Source of the DNA: an uncultured Collinsella sp.
Lineage (GTDB): Bacteria; Actinomycetota; Coriobacteriia; Coriobacteriales; Coriobacteriaceae
DNA length: 11,605 nucleotides
Assembly (NCBI GenBank): GCA_900552875.1
Contig: USCS01000033.1
Coordinates: 1-11,605 of the forward strand
Direction of reading: 5' to 3'
In this document: positions 1 through 6,932 of the stretch, piece after piece
How the letters are laid out: every line of letters starts with the position of its first letter
How positions within the stretch are numbered: the first letter of the stretch is position 1
Position numbers and translations under genes: made by a program
The notes under the pieces: model-generated
Told to the model about the DNA's origin: nothing
The model's input: the letters and a program-made list of their open reading frames with translations, nothing else
The model's database searches: none

Positions 1-348
1 CTCTCCGAGTCCGGCATCGCGCCGGCTCAGGTGGCCGCGCTTGCCAATCTGCTGGCGACCGATGCCATCAGCTCCAACCAGGCGCACGAGGTGTTTGAGG
101 CCATGGCCCAGACCGGCGACGACCCCAACAAGATCGTCGACGAGCGCGGCATGCGCCAGGTAAGCGATGCCGGCGCGCTGCAGCCGATCGTGGACGAGGT
201 GCTGGCAAACTGCGCCGAGCAGGCGCAGCAGTACCGTGACGGCAACCAGAAGGTCATCGGCTTTTTGGTTGGCCAGTGCATGAAGGCGAGCCGCGGCAAG
301 GGCAACCCGAAGCTCTTCAACGAGTTGCTGAGAACGTCGCTCTCGTAG
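1..348 (+). CDS. gatB: Asp/Glu-tRNA(Asn/Gln) amidotransferase subunit B, C-terminal part (5' truncated by window)
   Basis: The open frame runs from base 1 to a TAG at 346-348 and gives 115 residues of a protein whose start lies outside the window. The sequence matches the helical YqeY-like tail of GatB. It contains a TGDDPNKIVDERGMRQVSD stretch and ends in the typical GFLVGQ..K.S.GKGNPKLFNELL motif, which in this family binds the tRNA elbow. GatB is the kinase/tRNA-binding subunit of the GatCAB complex. That complex converts Glu-tRNA(Gln) and Asp-tRNA(Asn) to Gln-tRNA(Gln) and Asn-tRNA(Asn) in the cytoplasm. The stop sits about 70 bases before a clear terminator, so this is probably the last gene of a gatCAB-type operon to the left. 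I see no frameshift or missing motif in the visible part. Confidence 0.93.
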   Translation, partial: LSESGIAPAQVAALANLLATDAISSNQAHEVFEAMAQTGDDPNKIVDERGMRQVSDAGALQPIVDEVLANCAEQAQQYRDGNQKVIGFLVGQCMKASRGKGNPKLFNELLRTSLS

Positions 349-354
349 CTGCGA

Positions 355-497
355 GGCCGGGGAAGCCCCGAGACGCCGGGGTGTTTGCTCCAAATTTCAA
401 ACAATCCTATGTAAGACGAAGGCCACATTTAGTGGCCTTCTTTGCATGCGGAACTCATTTGGAGCAAACACCCCGGCGACTCGGGGCTTCCCCGGCC
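355..497. repeat. 41-bp near-perfect inverted repeat enclosing the gatB terminator
   Basis: The left arm at 355-395 and right arm at 457-497 are reverse complements over 41 bases with one mismatch (A at 372 against the complement position). The spacer is 61 bases and has a 9-bp terminator hairpin at its centre. Each arm holds smaller overlapping palindromes, such as CGGGGAAGCCCCG and CCCCG...CGGGG. Arms this long and this well matched are not needed for termination and suggest a mobile palindromic unit (MITE- or BIME-like) or a cruciform/long RNA hairpin. No transposase and no clear target-site duplication is visible. Confidence 0.85.
418..443 (+). terminator. Rho-independent terminator after gatB
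   Basis: GAAGGCCAC (418-426) and GTGGCCTTC (432-440) form a perfect 9-bp stem with loop ATTTA and a short T tail (TTT). The stem reads the same on the other strand, but the T tail favours rightward transcription out of gatB. Confidence 0.75.
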
Positions 498-543
498 AGA
501 CGACTCGGCCGTTCGGGTCAGGTGGGCTGATAGAAAGATGGTG

Positions 544-573
544 ACGGAGGCGCAAATAGCGCCTCCGTCTTTT
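544..573 (+). terminator. Second rho-independent terminator upstream of the ATPase gene
   Basis: ACGGAGGCGC (544-553), loop AAATA, GCGCCTCCGT (559-568), then CTTTT. This is a perfect 10-bp stem with a T-rich tail. It lies 100 bases beyond the gatB terminator with no gene between them. It is either a back-up terminator for gatB or what remains after the 355-497 palindrome inserted into a longer gatB trailer. Confidence 0.7.
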
Positions 574-605
574 GAATGTGATGAAAGTGTGGCGAAATGA
601 ACTTA

Positions 606-680
606 AAACTTCCGTAAATGTGATAAATGTCACGTTTTACCTAGGGTAAAATGTGGGAAATATCACGTTTACGGAAGTTT
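606..680. promoter_or_regulatory. 37-bp imperfect palindrome before the AAA-ATPase gene
   Basis: The left arm (606-642) and right arm (644-680) are separated by a single base (A643) and match at about 29 of 37 positions. The outermost 13 bases (AAACTTCCGTAAA / TTTACGGAAGTTT) are perfect, and so is an inner TTTTACC/GGTAAAA. The palindrome ends 19 bases before the ATG at 700 and just before the ribosome binding site GGGAGG (687-692). It therefore covers the place where a promoter and operator would sit. In RNA it would form a long hairpin ahead of the ribosome binding site. It could equally be the terminal repeat of a mobile unit. I see no confident -35/-10 pair. Confidence 0.8.
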
Positions 681-699
681 CTTTGCGGGAGGTTCGGTC

Positions 700-2064
700 A
701 TGCAGCGAGATATCATTGCCAAGCTTAACGCTTGGAAAGCGTCGGAATATCGTAAGCCGCTTATCCTTAAGGGGGCGCGCCAGGTTGGAAAGACGTGGGC
801 GCTTAAGGAGTTCGGTCGAACCTCGTTCCGCAATTTTGTGTATCTGACGCTCGAGGAACCGTCACCTGGGGTACAGAGCGAGTACGCTCAGTTTTTCGAA
901 GGTACGCGCGATCCTCGGCGGATCATCTCAAACCTTTCCCTGGCATTTGGACAGCCTATCGATCCCGGCGAGACGCTGCTTATTATTGATGAGATCCAGG
1001 ATTGTCCTTCTGCAGTCGGCGCCCTTAAATACTTCTGTGACGAGGCCCCCGAGTATCACGTCGCATGCGCAGGGTCTTTGTTGGGCGTTCGCTTGTCCCG
1101 TGAGACCAGCGCTTTTCCGGTGGGAAAGGTCGAGTTCATGGAGATGCACCCTATGAGCTTTTCCGAGTTTCTGAAAGCCGAGGGCGCTGCAAACTACGAC
1201 GAATACCTTGGCGGCCTGGATCAGATCGAGACAGTGCCCGATTTCTTCCATATCCGTCTCGTCGAGCATCTTCGTCGTTATTTTGCATGTGGCGGCATGC
1301 CAGAGGCTCTTGGTCGGTGGGTGGAGACGGGCGATATCGTTCAGGTCGATAAGGTGTTGTCCGATCTCTTGGATTCCTACGAGCGCGATTTTGCCAAGCA
1401 TGGTGGCCATGCGCAGTTCGCCAAGCTTTCGCAAATATGGAACTCGATTCCAACTCAGTTGGCGCGCGAGAATAAAAAGTTCGTTTGGGGTGCGGTGCGC
1501 GAGGGGGCTCGTGCTCGAGAATACGAGGATGCTCTGGAATGGCTTGCCGATGCTGGGCTCATCATGGCGGTTCGCCTTAATGCTGCCGGTGGCGTGCCGC
1601 TCTCTGCATACGATGACCTCAAGGCATTTAAAGTCTACTGTCTTGATGTCGGTTTGCTACGCCGCATGGCAAGGCTGGATGCGTCCGCTTTTGCCATCTC
1701 GGATGCGCTATTTTCCGAGTTCAAAGGTTCGTTTGCCGAGAACTATGTGCTTCAGGCATTGCTTCTGCAGCTGGATGTCGCTCCGCGCTATTGGACAAAC
1801 GAGAAACCGAAACACGAAGTCGATTTTTTGATTCAAGTCGGAAACGAAATCGTTCCCGTCGAGGTCAAATCGGGAGAGGTCGTTCATTCCAAGAGCCTTA
1901 AGTACTATGCCGACAAGCATGCGGAGACGACTCCACTGAGGGTCCGCTACTCACTTAAGAACCTAAAGCTCGACGACGGGGTGCTCAACATTCCGTTGTA
2001 TTTGGCTGATCGATCTGTCCCTCTTATCAAAAAGGCGCTTGATTGTGCGCATCTTGACGTTTAG
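700..2064 (+). CDS. ATP-binding protein, AAA_14 plus DUF4143 domains
   Basis: This 454-residue protein starts at an ATG 7 bases after GGGAGG (687-692). Its N-terminal AAA domain has Walker A GARQVGKT (residues 25-32), Walker B LLIIDE (93-98) and a sensor-like ACAGSLLG (122-129). This is the usual pattern of the AAA_14 family. The C-terminal DUF4143 part has a PD-(D/E)XK nuclease-like set: Glu347 in GSFAENYV, Asp375 in HEVDFL, and Glu388/Lys390 in VPVEVKSG. Length and domain order fit the family, which is common and often multicopy in gut bacteria and archaea but has no settled function. Roles in DNA transactions, defence or mobile-element biology have been suggested only by its fold. The gene stands alone between a terminator region and a convergent gene. 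It appears richer in A+T than its neighbours, which hints at transfer. The family call is firm; the function is unknown. Confidence 0.88.
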   Translation: MQRDIIAKLNAWKASEYRKPLILKGARQVGKTWALKEFGRTSFRNFVYLTLEEPSPGVQSEYAQFFEGTRDPRRIISNLSLAFGQPIDPGETLLIIDEIQDCPSAVGALKYFCDEAPEYHVACAGSLLGVRLSRETSAFPVGKVEFMEMHPMSFSEFLKAEGAANYDEYLGGLDQIETVPDFFHIRLVEHLRRYFACGGMPEALGRWVETGDIVQVDKVLSDLLDSYERDFAKHGGHAQFAKLSQIWNSIPTQLARENKKFVWGAVREGARAREYEDALEWLADAGLIMAVRLNAAGGVPLSAYDDLKAFKVYCLDVGLLRRMARLDASAFAISDALFSEFKGSFAENYVLQALLLQLDVAPRYWTNEKPKHEVDFLIQVGNEIVPVEVKSGEVVHSKSLKYYADKHAETTPLRVRYSLKNLKLDDGVLNIPLYLADRSVPLIKKALDCAHLDV

Positions 2065-2128
2065 ATCCTGGGTGAGCTGACGGGCGGCGGCTAATTAATC
2101 GCTCCGTTACGGCCAGGGAGCTTGGGCC

Positions 2129-3133
2129 TTAGCGATACTTGCTTCGCCAAGTGGTGGGGGTGGTGCCGGTGTGTTGCTTGAAGGCTTGGGCGAAGGCGGC
2201 CTGCTGAGGGTAGCCTAGACGCTCTGCCACCTGCGCTATCGTGAGCGCGCTATCGGCCAAAAGGTCCTGTGCTCGCTCCATGCGGCGTCTGCGAATGTAG
2301 GCGCCCAGGGACTCGCCAGTTTGGGCCTTAAAGGTGGCGCATAGTTTGGAGCGGCTTGTGTAGAGCCTCTCGGCCACTTCGTTGACACCCACACGTCTGC
2401 CTTTGTCGAGCGCGCGCTCAATCATTGCCGTTGCTTCTTCGGCAATGGTTATGCTGGCGCGTGTGTCTGCCGCCTGCCGCGCCTGCTTGTGGGCCGCGCG
2501 CGAACAGGCGAGCTCCGCGACCATGGTCTCCACGATGCCCTGCATATAGACGTGTCCGCCTACGGTGCGGGCGCGTTCCTCGTTAATCCGGCGCAGCGTG
2601 TGGCAGATGGCAGACGTCGCTTCCTCGTGCCATGGCTCGGCAAACGCCTCAAAGATTCCCGTGAACTCGGTGGGATAGCGGTGCTCCAGTTCGTCAAAAT
2701 ATCCAGGCAAAAAGAGCACCGAGCACGAGTGATAGAGCTCCCCCGCAAACAGCGGGCTTAATTCCTCGCCACAGCTATCTTGGATAAAGCTGCAAACGGC
2801 ATTGTTTGGCCACGGTCCATGCAAGGGTTTAAGGTTCGCGGGCGTTATGCCAGCCTCGGGCATGCACATGAGCGTGGGCATGCTGACTTCGCTCACACAC
2901 GCGTACGGTTCGGGTGTGTATTCGGCCAGGTACATATCGTGCGTCGGGGTGATGAAATGCTCCATGACGATGCAGGCAGGGGAGAGGGGCATGATCCATG
3001 CGCGGCCGTGTGCCCGATCGTTTGCCACCTCGCCGGTAAAGACGGCGCCCTTGCCGGAAAGCTCCAGGCCAAACTGCTCAAACTGTGGTGCATAGAGCTC
3101 GGTTATGTCGATCGCGGCCCGATGCATTTTCAA
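2129..3133 (-). CDS. AraC/XylS-family transcriptional regulator (YbtA-like position)
   Basis: This 334-residue protein is read leftward. The C-terminal 90 residues carry the two helix-turn-helix motifs of AraC proteins. The first is near residues 248-273 (VNEVAERLYTSRSKLCATFK). The second is near 295-320 (LTIAQVAERLGY...FAQAFK), followed by the family ending HTGTTPTTWR. The N-terminal 230 residues are presumably a ligand or dimerisation domain; I recognise no cupin pattern there. The start is uncertain. TTG at 3133-3131 lies 6 bases after AAGGAAGGGG, while ATG at 3127-3125 lies 12 bases after it and would drop two residues. The gene is divergent from the two ABC genes with 114 bases between, so it most likely controls them. 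This mirrors ybtA beside ybtPQ in Yersinia. The family is certain; target and ligand are inferred. Confidence 0.9.
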   Translation of the reverse strand: MKMHRAAIDITELYAPQFEQFGLELSGKGAVFTGEVANDRAHGRAWIMPLSPACIVMEHFITPTHDMYLAEYTPEPYACVSEVSMPTLMCMPEAGITPANLKPLHGPWPNNAVCSFIQDSCGEELSPLFAGELYHSCSVLFLPGYFDELEHRYPTEFTGIFEAFAEPWHEEATSAICHTLRRINEERARTVGGHVYMQGIVETMVAELACSRAAHKQARQAADTRASITIAEEATAMIERALDKGRRVGVNEVAERLYTSRSKLCATFKAQTGESLGAYIRRRRMERAQDLLADSALTIAQVAERLGYPQQAAFAQAFKQHTGTTPTTWRSKYR

Positions 3134-3247
3134 AAGCGTCCCCTTCCTTTGCGGAAACGTCCACGCCTGGCTCGATTGTGTGCCTTGGCTAACATATCAA
3201 TGATAAGTTGATTAAGGTTAACTCTCAAGCCGTTAGAAAGGAACCTC
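3134..3247. promoter_or_regulatory. Divergent control region between the AraC regulator and the ABC pair
   Basis: This 114-base, A+T-rich stretch separates two divergent starts. It contains the perfect short palindrome TATCA-A-TGATA (3195-3205) and the word AAGGTTAACT (3214-3223), which includes GTTAAC. Either could be an operator. AGAAAGGA just before the ATG at 3248 is the ribosome binding site of the first ABC gene; AAGGAAGGGG on the other strand serves the regulator. Candidate -35 elements TTGTGT (3176-3181) and TTGGCT (3185-3190) exist, but none has a well-spaced good -10, as expected for an activator-dependent promoter. Confidence 0.55.
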
Positions 3248-5074
3248 ATGGCAAAGGGATCAAAAAGGGAAGGCGGCGGTATCGGCGAGCTGCTTGCATA
3301 TGCCGGCGACCGTAAATTCCTAACTTATTTGGGCATGGCGCTCTCGGCGCTCTCGCAGCTGCTGAGCTTTGGCCCGTACGTGTGCATCTGGTTTGTCGCG
3401 CGAGACCTTAGCGCTGTGGCGCCTAACTGGAGCGAAGCCACCGATATCGCGATGTATGGCTGGTGGGCCGTGGGGTTTGCCCTGGCAAGCATCGTAGTTT
3501 ATTTCGTGGGGCTCATGTGCACGCACCTGTCTGCGTTTCGCTGCGCGTCCAATATCCGCAAGACTACGAGCGAGCACCTGCTTAAGCTGCCGCTTGGCTA
3601 CTTTGACACGCACTCCACCGGTGAGCTGCGCCGTATTGTAGACGGATGCGCCGCCTCCACCGAGACCCTGCTCGCGCACATGCTGCCCGATATCGCCGGC
3701 GCCACCGCCATGGTCGCAGGCCTGCTCGTGCTGCTTTTCGCCCTCGATTGGCGCTTGGGCGCGGCATGCCTCATCTCGGTGGCCATTTCGCTTGGCGCCA
3801 TGGCCGCCATGATGGGCGGCAAAGGCGCCGAGTTCATGAAGGCCTACATGGGAGCGCTGGTCAAGATGAACAAGACCGGCACCGAATACGTACGCGGCAT
3901 CCCTGTGGTCAAGGTGTTTCAGCAGACGGTCTACTCCTTTAAGGCCTTCCACGATGCGATTGCCGAATACGCCGATATGGCACAAAACTATTCGGGCACG
4001 TTCTGTCGAGGCCCGCAAGTGCTCAATCTTACGGCGCTCAACGGCCTCGTGGCATTCTTTTTGCCCGTGGCGTTGCTGCTGGCTCCGGGCGAGACGGACT
4101 TCGCGCACTTTATGGCCAACTTCACGTTTTACGCGATCTTTTCGGCCGTGGTGCCGACGGTCATGACCAAGCTCATGTTTGTGGGCGAGGCGTCTCAAAT
4201 GAGTGCCGATTCGCTGGCGCGCATCCGAAGCATCATGGAGTCTGAGCAACTTCTGGTGCCCGCTCAGCCTAAGCGTCCTGTTGGCAGCGATGTGCGCTTT
4301 GAGGACGTGAGCTTCACGTACGAGGGTGCCGAAGCACCTGCCGTCAGCCACGTAACCTTTAACGTCCCCGCAGGCAGTACCCTTGCGCTGGTGGGTCCCT
4401 CGGGCGGTGGTAAGTCAACCTGCGCAAGCTTGATCCCGCGTTTTTGGGATGTTTCCTCGGGTCGAGTGCTCGTAGGCGGTGTGGACGTTCGCGATATGGA
4501 TCCGCACGAGCTTATGGACCAGGTCGCCTTTGTGTTCCAGACCAACCAGCTGTTCCGGCAAACACTTGCCGATAACGTGCGCGCCTCCAAGCCTGCGGCT
4601 ACTGACGACGAGGTGCGTGCGGCCCTCTCCGCAGCTCGGTGCGACGACATTGTGGCCAAGCTCCCACAGGGCATCAATACCATGCTCGGCGCCGGCGGGG
4701 CATATCTTTCGGGTGGCGAGGTCCAGCGCGTGGCATTAGCCCGCGCGATCCTTAAAGACGCGCCTATCGTGGTGCTCGATGAGGCCACGGCGTTTGCCGA
4801 CCCCGAGAACGAGGCGCTCATCCAGCGCGCCTTTAGCAAGCTGGCGGCGGGCCGCACGGTCATTATGATCGCGCACCGACTCTCGACTGTAGTGGGCGCA
4901 GACCAAATCGTGGTACTCAACCAGGGCAGCGTGCGGGAGTCGGGTACCCATGCCGAGTTGCTGTCCCAAGAGGGTCTATATGCCAAGATGTGGGCCGAAT
5001 ACGAACAGGCCGCGAGCTGGAAGATTACTGCTGCGACCGCGGATGCCGCCGTCACGAAGGGAGGCGAGGCCTAA
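3248..5074 (+). CDS. ABC transporter, fused permease and ATPase half (YbtP/IrtA-like)
   Basis: This 608-residue half-transporter has about six membrane spans in residues 25-312 and one nucleotide-binding domain after about residue 345. Visible motifs are Walker A GPSGGGKST (383-391), Q-loop Gln431, signature LSGGE (487-491), Walker B with Asp511 and catalytic Glu512, and H-loop His543. The D-loop reads AFAD where most exporters have SALD or SLD. From memory this departure is typical of the YbtPQ/IrtAB subfamily, which has an exporter fold but imports iron-siderophore complexes. No substrate-binding protein or siderophore-reductase domain is attached. The ATG at 3248 follows AGAAAGGA at good spacing. 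The stop TAA directly abuts the ATG of the next gene, so the two are co-translated and probably form a heterodimer in the cytoplasmic membrane. Substrate is unproven: metallophore, peptide or drug. Confidence 0.9.
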   Translation: MAKGSKREGGGIGELLAYAGDRKFLTYLGMALSALSQLLSFGPYVCIWFVARDLSAVAPNWSEATDIAMYGWWAVGFALASIVVYFVGLMCTHLSAFRCASNIRKTTSEHLLKLPLGYFDTHSTGELRRIVDGCAASTETLLAHMLPDIAGATAMVAGLLVLLFALDWRLGAACLISVAISLGAMAAMMGGKGAEFMKAYMGALVKMNKTGTEYVRGIPVVKVFQQTVYSFKAFHDAIAEYADMAQNYSGTFCRGPQVLNLTALNGLVAFFLPVALLLAPGETDFAHFMANFTFYAIFSAVVPTVMTKLMFVGEASQMSADSLARIRSIMESEQLLVPAQPKRPVGSDVRFEDVSFTYEGAEAPAVSHVTFNVPAGSTLALVGPSGGGKSTCASLIPRFWDVSSGRVLVGGVDVRDMDPHELMDQVAFVFQTNQLFRQTLADNVRASKPAATDDEVRAALSAARCDDIVAKLPQGINTMLGAGGAYLSGGEVQRVALARAILKDAPIVVLDEATAFADPENEALIQRAFSKLAAGRTVIMIAHRLSTVVGADQIVVLNQGSVRESGTHAELLSQEGLYAKMWAEYEQAASWKITAATADAAVTKGGEA

Positions 5075-6832
5075 ATGTTCGCCTCATTCCAAAAGAAGTA
5101 TTTCCTATCCGATAAAGGCATCGCCGGCGTAAAACGCGGCATTTTCTGGACCACGCTCACCAATCTTATTACCATGGCCGGCATGGGCTTTTTGTTCCGG
5201 GTTATGGCCGGCTTTGTCGAGCATCTCGCCAGCGGGGCCGACCTGCCGGATGCCCTGCCGATCGTGGGCGGCCTCCTGGTCTTTTTCGTGTTGCTCTTTG
5301 CCTCTAACTGGCAGCAGTATTACTACACCTACTGCATCTTTTACGAGGAGTGCGGCAAGCAGCGCATGGAAATTGCCGAGCGCCTGCGCAGGCTGCCGCT
5401 ATCGTTTTTTGGACGTCGCGATCTGGCCGATTTAACCGAGACCATCATGGGCGATGTCCAGACCATGGAACATGCCTACAGCCACGTGTTGGGAGAGCTT
5501 TGGGGCGCCATTATCGCAAGCGCTATTGTGTTCGCAGCATCGCTGTTCTTTTGCTGGCAGTTGGCGATCGCGGCGTTCTGGAGCGTTCCCGTGGCCTTTG
5601 CCGTGCTGTATTTGACGCGCGGCCCCATGGTCCCGGTGTTCGACCGTGTTCGCGCCGAGAAGGTCAAAGTCACCGAGGCGATCCAGGAGACGCTCGATTG
5701 TGTGCGCGAGATCCGCGCTACCAACCAGGAGGCCTATTATCTTGAGGGACTCGGTGCCGTGATCGATGACGAGGAGCGCGAGACCACTAAGGGAGAACTC
5801 GTTAACGGGCTTTTGGTCAACTCTGCCTTTGTCATTTTGCGTCTGGGGGTCGCTTCCACGCTGGTAACGGGTGCCGCGATGGTTGCCTCGGGGCGGGTCG
5901 ACTTTTTGGTGATGTTTGCCTTCTTGCTTATGGTGAGCCGTATCTATGCACCCTTTGACCAGGCGTTGATGCTGGTGTCCGAGCTGTTTGCCGCCGAGTC
6001 GTCTGCCAAGCGCATGCGTTCTATCATGGAAGAGCCTGTGGCGCGGGGCAGCGAGAAATTTGAGCCCGCGGGCCACGATGTGGTGTTCGATCACGTGGCA
6101 TTTGGCTATGGTGCGGGCGAGGACGGACGCGCCGGCGAGAAAGTTCTTACCGATGTGAGCTTTACCGCCAAGGAAGGCGAGGTCACGGCACTAGTCGGTC
6201 CTTCGGGTTCCGGTAAGTCTACGGTGAGCCGCCTGGCCGCGCGCTTTTGGGATGCCACCGAAGGCACGGTCACCGTGGGTGGCGTGGATGTCGCGAGCGT
6301 GGATTCCGAGGTGCTCCTGCGCGACTACGCCATTGTGTTCCAAGGCGTGCTGCTCTTTGACGACACGGTGATGGGAAACATCCGCCTCGGGCGTCGTGAT
6401 GCCACCGATGAGGAAGTGCTTGCGGCCGCGCGTGCCGCCAACTGCGACGAGTTTGTGAGCCGCATGCCGCAGGGCTACGATACCATGATCGGCGAGAACG
6501 GCTCCAAGCTGTCCGGCGGCGAGCGCCAGCGCATCTCTATCGCCCGCGCGCTGCTCAAAGACGCGCCCATCGTGCTGTTGGACGAGGCGACGGCGAGCTT
6601 GGATGTGGAGAACGAGACCGTGGTGCAACAGGCACTTTCCCGTCTGCTTGCAGGCAAGACGGTTATCGTTATTGCCCACCGTATGCGTACGGTGGAAAAT
6701 GCCGACAAAATCGTTGTGCTCAAGGATGGTGTGGTTGCCGAACAGGGCACTCCAGCGCAGCTCAAGACAGCAGGTGGAGAATTCGCCCGCATGGTTGCGC
6801 TGCAAAAGGAAGCGGCTGCCTGGCGGCTATAG
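5075..6832 (+). CDS. ABC transporter, fused permease and ATPase half (YbtQ/IrtB-like partner)
   Basis: This 585-residue partner of the preceding protein starts at an ATG immediately after that gene's TAA, with AAGGGAGG (5057-5064) about ten bases upstream inside the first gene. It has a six-span N-terminal membrane domain (roughly residues 20-300) and a full nucleotide-binding domain: Walker A GPSGSGKST (375-383), Q-loop Gln423, signature LSGGERQ (479-485), Walker B Asp503/Glu504, the standard D-loop SLD, and H-loop His535. Both ATP sites of the predicted heterodimer therefore look catalytically competent. This differs from heterodimeric drug exporters with one degenerate site. The gene ends at TAG 6830-6832 with no T-tailed terminator directly after it, so some readthrough into the next unit is possible. 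The family is certain; the import role is inferred from the AraC-ABC-ABC arrangement. Confidence 0.9.
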   Translation: MFASFQKKYFLSDKGIAGVKRGIFWTTLTNLITMAGMGFLFRVMAGFVEHLASGADLPDALPIVGGLLVFFVLLFASNWQQYYYTYCIFYEECGKQRMEIAERLRRLPLSFFGRRDLADLTETIMGDVQTMEHAYSHVLGELWGAIIASAIVFAASLFFCWQLAIAAFWSVPVAFAVLYLTRGPMVPVFDRVRAEKVKVTEAIQETLDCVREIRATNQEAYYLEGLGAVIDDEERETTKGELVNGLLVNSAFVILRLGVASTLVTGAAMVASGRVDFLVMFAFLLMVSRIYAPFDQALMLVSELFAAESSAKRMRSIMEEPVARGSEKFEPAGHDVVFDHVAFGYGAGEDGRAGEKVLTDVSFTAKEGEVTALVGPSGSGKSTVSRLAARFWDATEGTVTVGGVDVASVDSEVLLRDYAIVFQGVLLFDDTVMGNIRLGRRDATDEEVLAAARAANCDEFVSRMPQGYDTMIGENGSKLSGGERQRISIARALLKDAPIVLLDEATASLDVENETVVQQALSRLLAGKTVIVIAHRMRTVENADKIVVLKDGVVAEQGTPAQLKTAGGEFARMVALQKEAAAWRL

Positions 6833-6837
6833 GAATG

Positions 6838-6862
6838 TGACAAAGGGACGGTCCCCTGGTCA
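6838..6862. repeat. REP-like extragenic palindrome
   Basis: TGACAAAGGGAC (6838-6849) and GTCCCCTGGTCA (6851-6862) are inverted copies matching at 10 of 12 positions around one central base, with a perfect GGGAC-G-GTCCC core. It lies six bases after the stop of the second ABC gene. The core AAAGGGACGGTCCC resembles, from memory, short palindromes scattered through many gut bacterial genomes and sometimes linked to Y1 (IS200-like) REP transposases. It lacks a T tail, so it is a poor intrinsic terminator but could stabilise the 3' end of the mRNA. Confidence 0.65.
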
Positions 6863-6891
6863 TATTGAGTTCGCCCCCATAGTTTCCAAAA

Positions 6892-6901
6892 AGTTAACCT
6901 T
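6892..6901. promoter_or_regulatory. Word shared with the ABC control region (AGTTAACCTT)
   Basis: This 10-base word is the exact reverse complement of AAGGTTAACT at 3214-3223. It sits just upstream of the -35 element for the small membrane protein and P-type ATPase genes. It is centred on GTTAAC and could be a half-site for a common metal-responsive regulator. A chance match between two A+T-rich intergenic regions cannot be excluded. Confidence 0.35.
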
Positions 6902-6903
6902 TG

Positions 6904-6932
6904 TTGAACTTAATAGTTAGATAAACTAAACT
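6904..6932 (+). promoter_or_regulatory. Probable promoter of the small protein and P-type ATPase genes
   Basis: TTGAAC (6904-6909), a 17-base spacer and TAAACT (6927-6932) give a usable sigma-70-type promoter with 4 of 6 matches in each box. It would start transcription near 6939, leaving a leader of about 80 bases before the ATG at 7020. The leader contains two small hairpins, GGTGC-TGAG-GCACC (6971-6984) and CCGC...GCGG (6989-7003). Confidence 0.5.

Noticed and set aside
2065..2128. Possible bidirectional terminator between the convergent ATPase and AraC genes
   Set aside because: Only short, interrupted complementary words (GGCC/GGCC, CCTGG/CCAGG) are present, and there is no stable stem with a T tail on either strand.
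3320..4351. Long open frame on the minus strand (343 codons) inside the first ABC gene
   Set aside because: It is antisense to a motif-complete ABC transporter. Its translation is rich in His/Arg low-complexity runs typical of a G+C-rich shadow frame and has no ribosome binding site.
4264..5055. Minus-strand open frame of 263 codons over the ATPase domain of the first ABC gene
   Set aside because: It is the antisense shadow of the Walker A to H-loop region, with no start context and no family features.
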